Shown here: positions 6,295 through 6,994 of the stretch, piece after piece
Layout of the letters: each line of letters opens with the position of its first letter
Position numbering within the stretch: the stretch's first letter is position 1
NCBI GenBank assembly: GCA_022574265.1
Contig: JACZSI010000095.1
Coordinates: 1 to 6,994 of the forward strand
Reading direction: 5' to 3'
Origin: Chloroflexota bacterium
GTDB lineage: Bacteria > Chloroflexota > Dehalococcoidia > Lucifugimonadales > Australimonadaceae
DNA length: 6,994 bases
The notes under the pieces: model-generated
Database searches by the model: none
What the model saw: the letters and a program-made list of their open reading frames with translations, nothing else
What the model was told of the DNA's origin: nothing
Made by a program: the position numbers and the translations under genes

Positions 6295-6836
6295 CTATCC
6301 GCTCCCGAACTCAGGGACGGTATTGAACGTGAGCCGAACCACATCTGTGCCGTCGATGTTCATGACGTAGATTTAGCGTCCTCGTGGTCTCGGTCGGACG
6401 CGAAGGCGATACGATCCGGCTCGACAGTCACGGACACGAAACCACCGCCCACATGGGCGCACGGAATGCACCGGCGGTATGCGATCGCCGCCACCAGGTC
6501 CTCAAAAGTCCCAGGACTCTCCCCCGCGGTGAACAGCCCATTGTCATCAATGGTTCCGGCTCCGTCGGGGACGACGCTCCAGTTGAAGTAAAGAGGGTCG
6601 ACATCGTCGACACGGTTGCCGAATCGGTCAACCCCGACTGCGACAAACTGCTGGGTCATCCCGATGCCGAGCTTGACGTCTTCGGGGCTCACGACGACCT
6701 GGCTCAGAGGTCCCGCCCGCACGATTACGCTTGCTCCGCCCGATGCGGAAGTGCCATGCACGGTCAGGTTCGCAACGACGGGGAAAGCGCCAGCCTCTGT
6801 CCCTGCGAGGAAAACACCATCGGTGCCAATCTGGCG
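6295..6836 (-). pseudogene. Ig-like/PD40 surface-protein gene fragment, truncated and frameshifted
   Basis: Read on the minus strand, the first part (from about 6836) is the end of an Ig-like repeat (IGTDGVFLAGTEAGAF). A full second repeat follows: PLSQVVVSPEDVKLGIGMTQ, then VDRFGN and FNWSV, then GTIDDNGLFTAGESPGTF. The two share the I-x-x-(D/N)-G-(V/L)-F-x-A-G-x-x-x-G-(A/T)-F pattern. Next comes DRIAFASDRDHEDA, the start of a PD40/TolB beta-propeller blade, but this frame stops at the TGA at 6362-6360. The blade continues in the neighbouring frame as IYVMNIDGTDVVRLTFN up to a TAG at 6297-6295. Restoring one A in the AAA run (plus-strand TTT 6372-6374) rejoins them. Such proteins are normally large, exported and surface-exposed; this piece lacks signal sequence and both ends. 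The open frame continues upstream to 6989, but that part is antisense to another gene and not real coding. Confidence 0.72.
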
Positions 6837-6994
6837 GAAGGTTGTTGTCGTCACAGCGACAAGGATTTTGCACGGTTTGTGGACATCTCCTTGGGATCGG
6901 CGAGTGAAGTCGAGTACTTCCTGTTGCTCGGGCATGATTTGGGCTACATGCCGAACGATGATTATCAGAAATTCAGCGAGAACGTACAAGAGGT
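6813..6994 (+). pseudogene. Four-helix-bundle protein (23S rRNA IVS family) fragment, 5' truncated, runs off window
   Basis: The plus-strand frame reads NTIGANLAEGCCRHSDKDF, then ARFVDISLGSASEVEYFLLL and GHDLGYMPNDDYQKF to the window end. This is the middle and C-terminal part of the four-helix-bundle family first found in 23S rRNA intervening sequences (PF05635/TIGR02436): the AEGxxR, S-D-K-D-F-A-R-F and GSASE-x-E-Y motifs are diagnostic. The first helix and start codon are absent; upstream in this frame the translation becomes unrelated at about 6816. Family members are about 120 residues, small and cytosolic, of unknown function. There is no rRNA here, so it is a free-standing type. The 3' part may be intact beyond the window, but the missing N-terminus makes the gene a remnant unless an alternative start is used. 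Confidence 0.78.

Overview
The window is high-GC bacterial chromosome. It is mostly ordinary housekeeping and catabolic genes, interrupted by two visibly less G+C-rich accessory patches, each lying on the 3' side of a tRNA gene. Gene content (SelA, an Amidohydro_2 protein, an MFS_3 exporter, and debris of Ig-like/PD40 surface protein and four-helix-bundle genes) and TTGACA/TANNNT promoters fit a high-GC Chloroflexota or Actinomycetota lineage. I lean to Chloroflexota, but no taxonomic marker settles it.

Layout. 1-438: 3' part of a two-domain iron-sulfur protein (Fer4_19-like plus CDGSH). 435-1543: a promoter overlapping that gene's stop codon, then a complete amidohydrolase-family gene with a good ribosome binding site. 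1562-1759: the C-terminal remnant of a tyrosine recombinase, tail-to-tail with and overlapping a minus-strand Schlafen/AlbA_2-domain gene (1697-2737). 2803-2841: a repeat just beyond the 3' end of a minus-strand tRNA-Leu(UAA) (2881-2968). 3045-4430: selA, divergent from the tRNA. 4419-5738: an MFS exporter on the minus strand, convergent with selA and overlapping it by 12 bp. 5861-5937: tRNA-Lys(CUU). 5938 to the end: gene debris consisting of a second copy of the repeat, a possible helix-turn-helix fragment, a frameshifted Ig-like/PD40 fragment on the minus strand, and a truncated four-helix-bundle (23S rRNA IVS-type) protein on the plus strand that runs off the window.

How it fits together. 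The iron-sulfur protein, amidohydrolase, SelA and MFS exporter look like independent transcription units; no multi-gene operon is evident. The most notable signal is a 39-bp sequence (32 of 39 identical, gapless) in the same orientation 3' of two different tRNA genes. Its better copy contains a 9-bp direct repeat with an 11-bp period. Together with the recombinase remnant and the gene fragments, it suggests that both tRNA 3' ends were entry points for related integrative elements that have since decayed. I did not find an intact new system. The AlbA_2 gene, with its unrecognised C-terminal half, is the only intact cargo gene.
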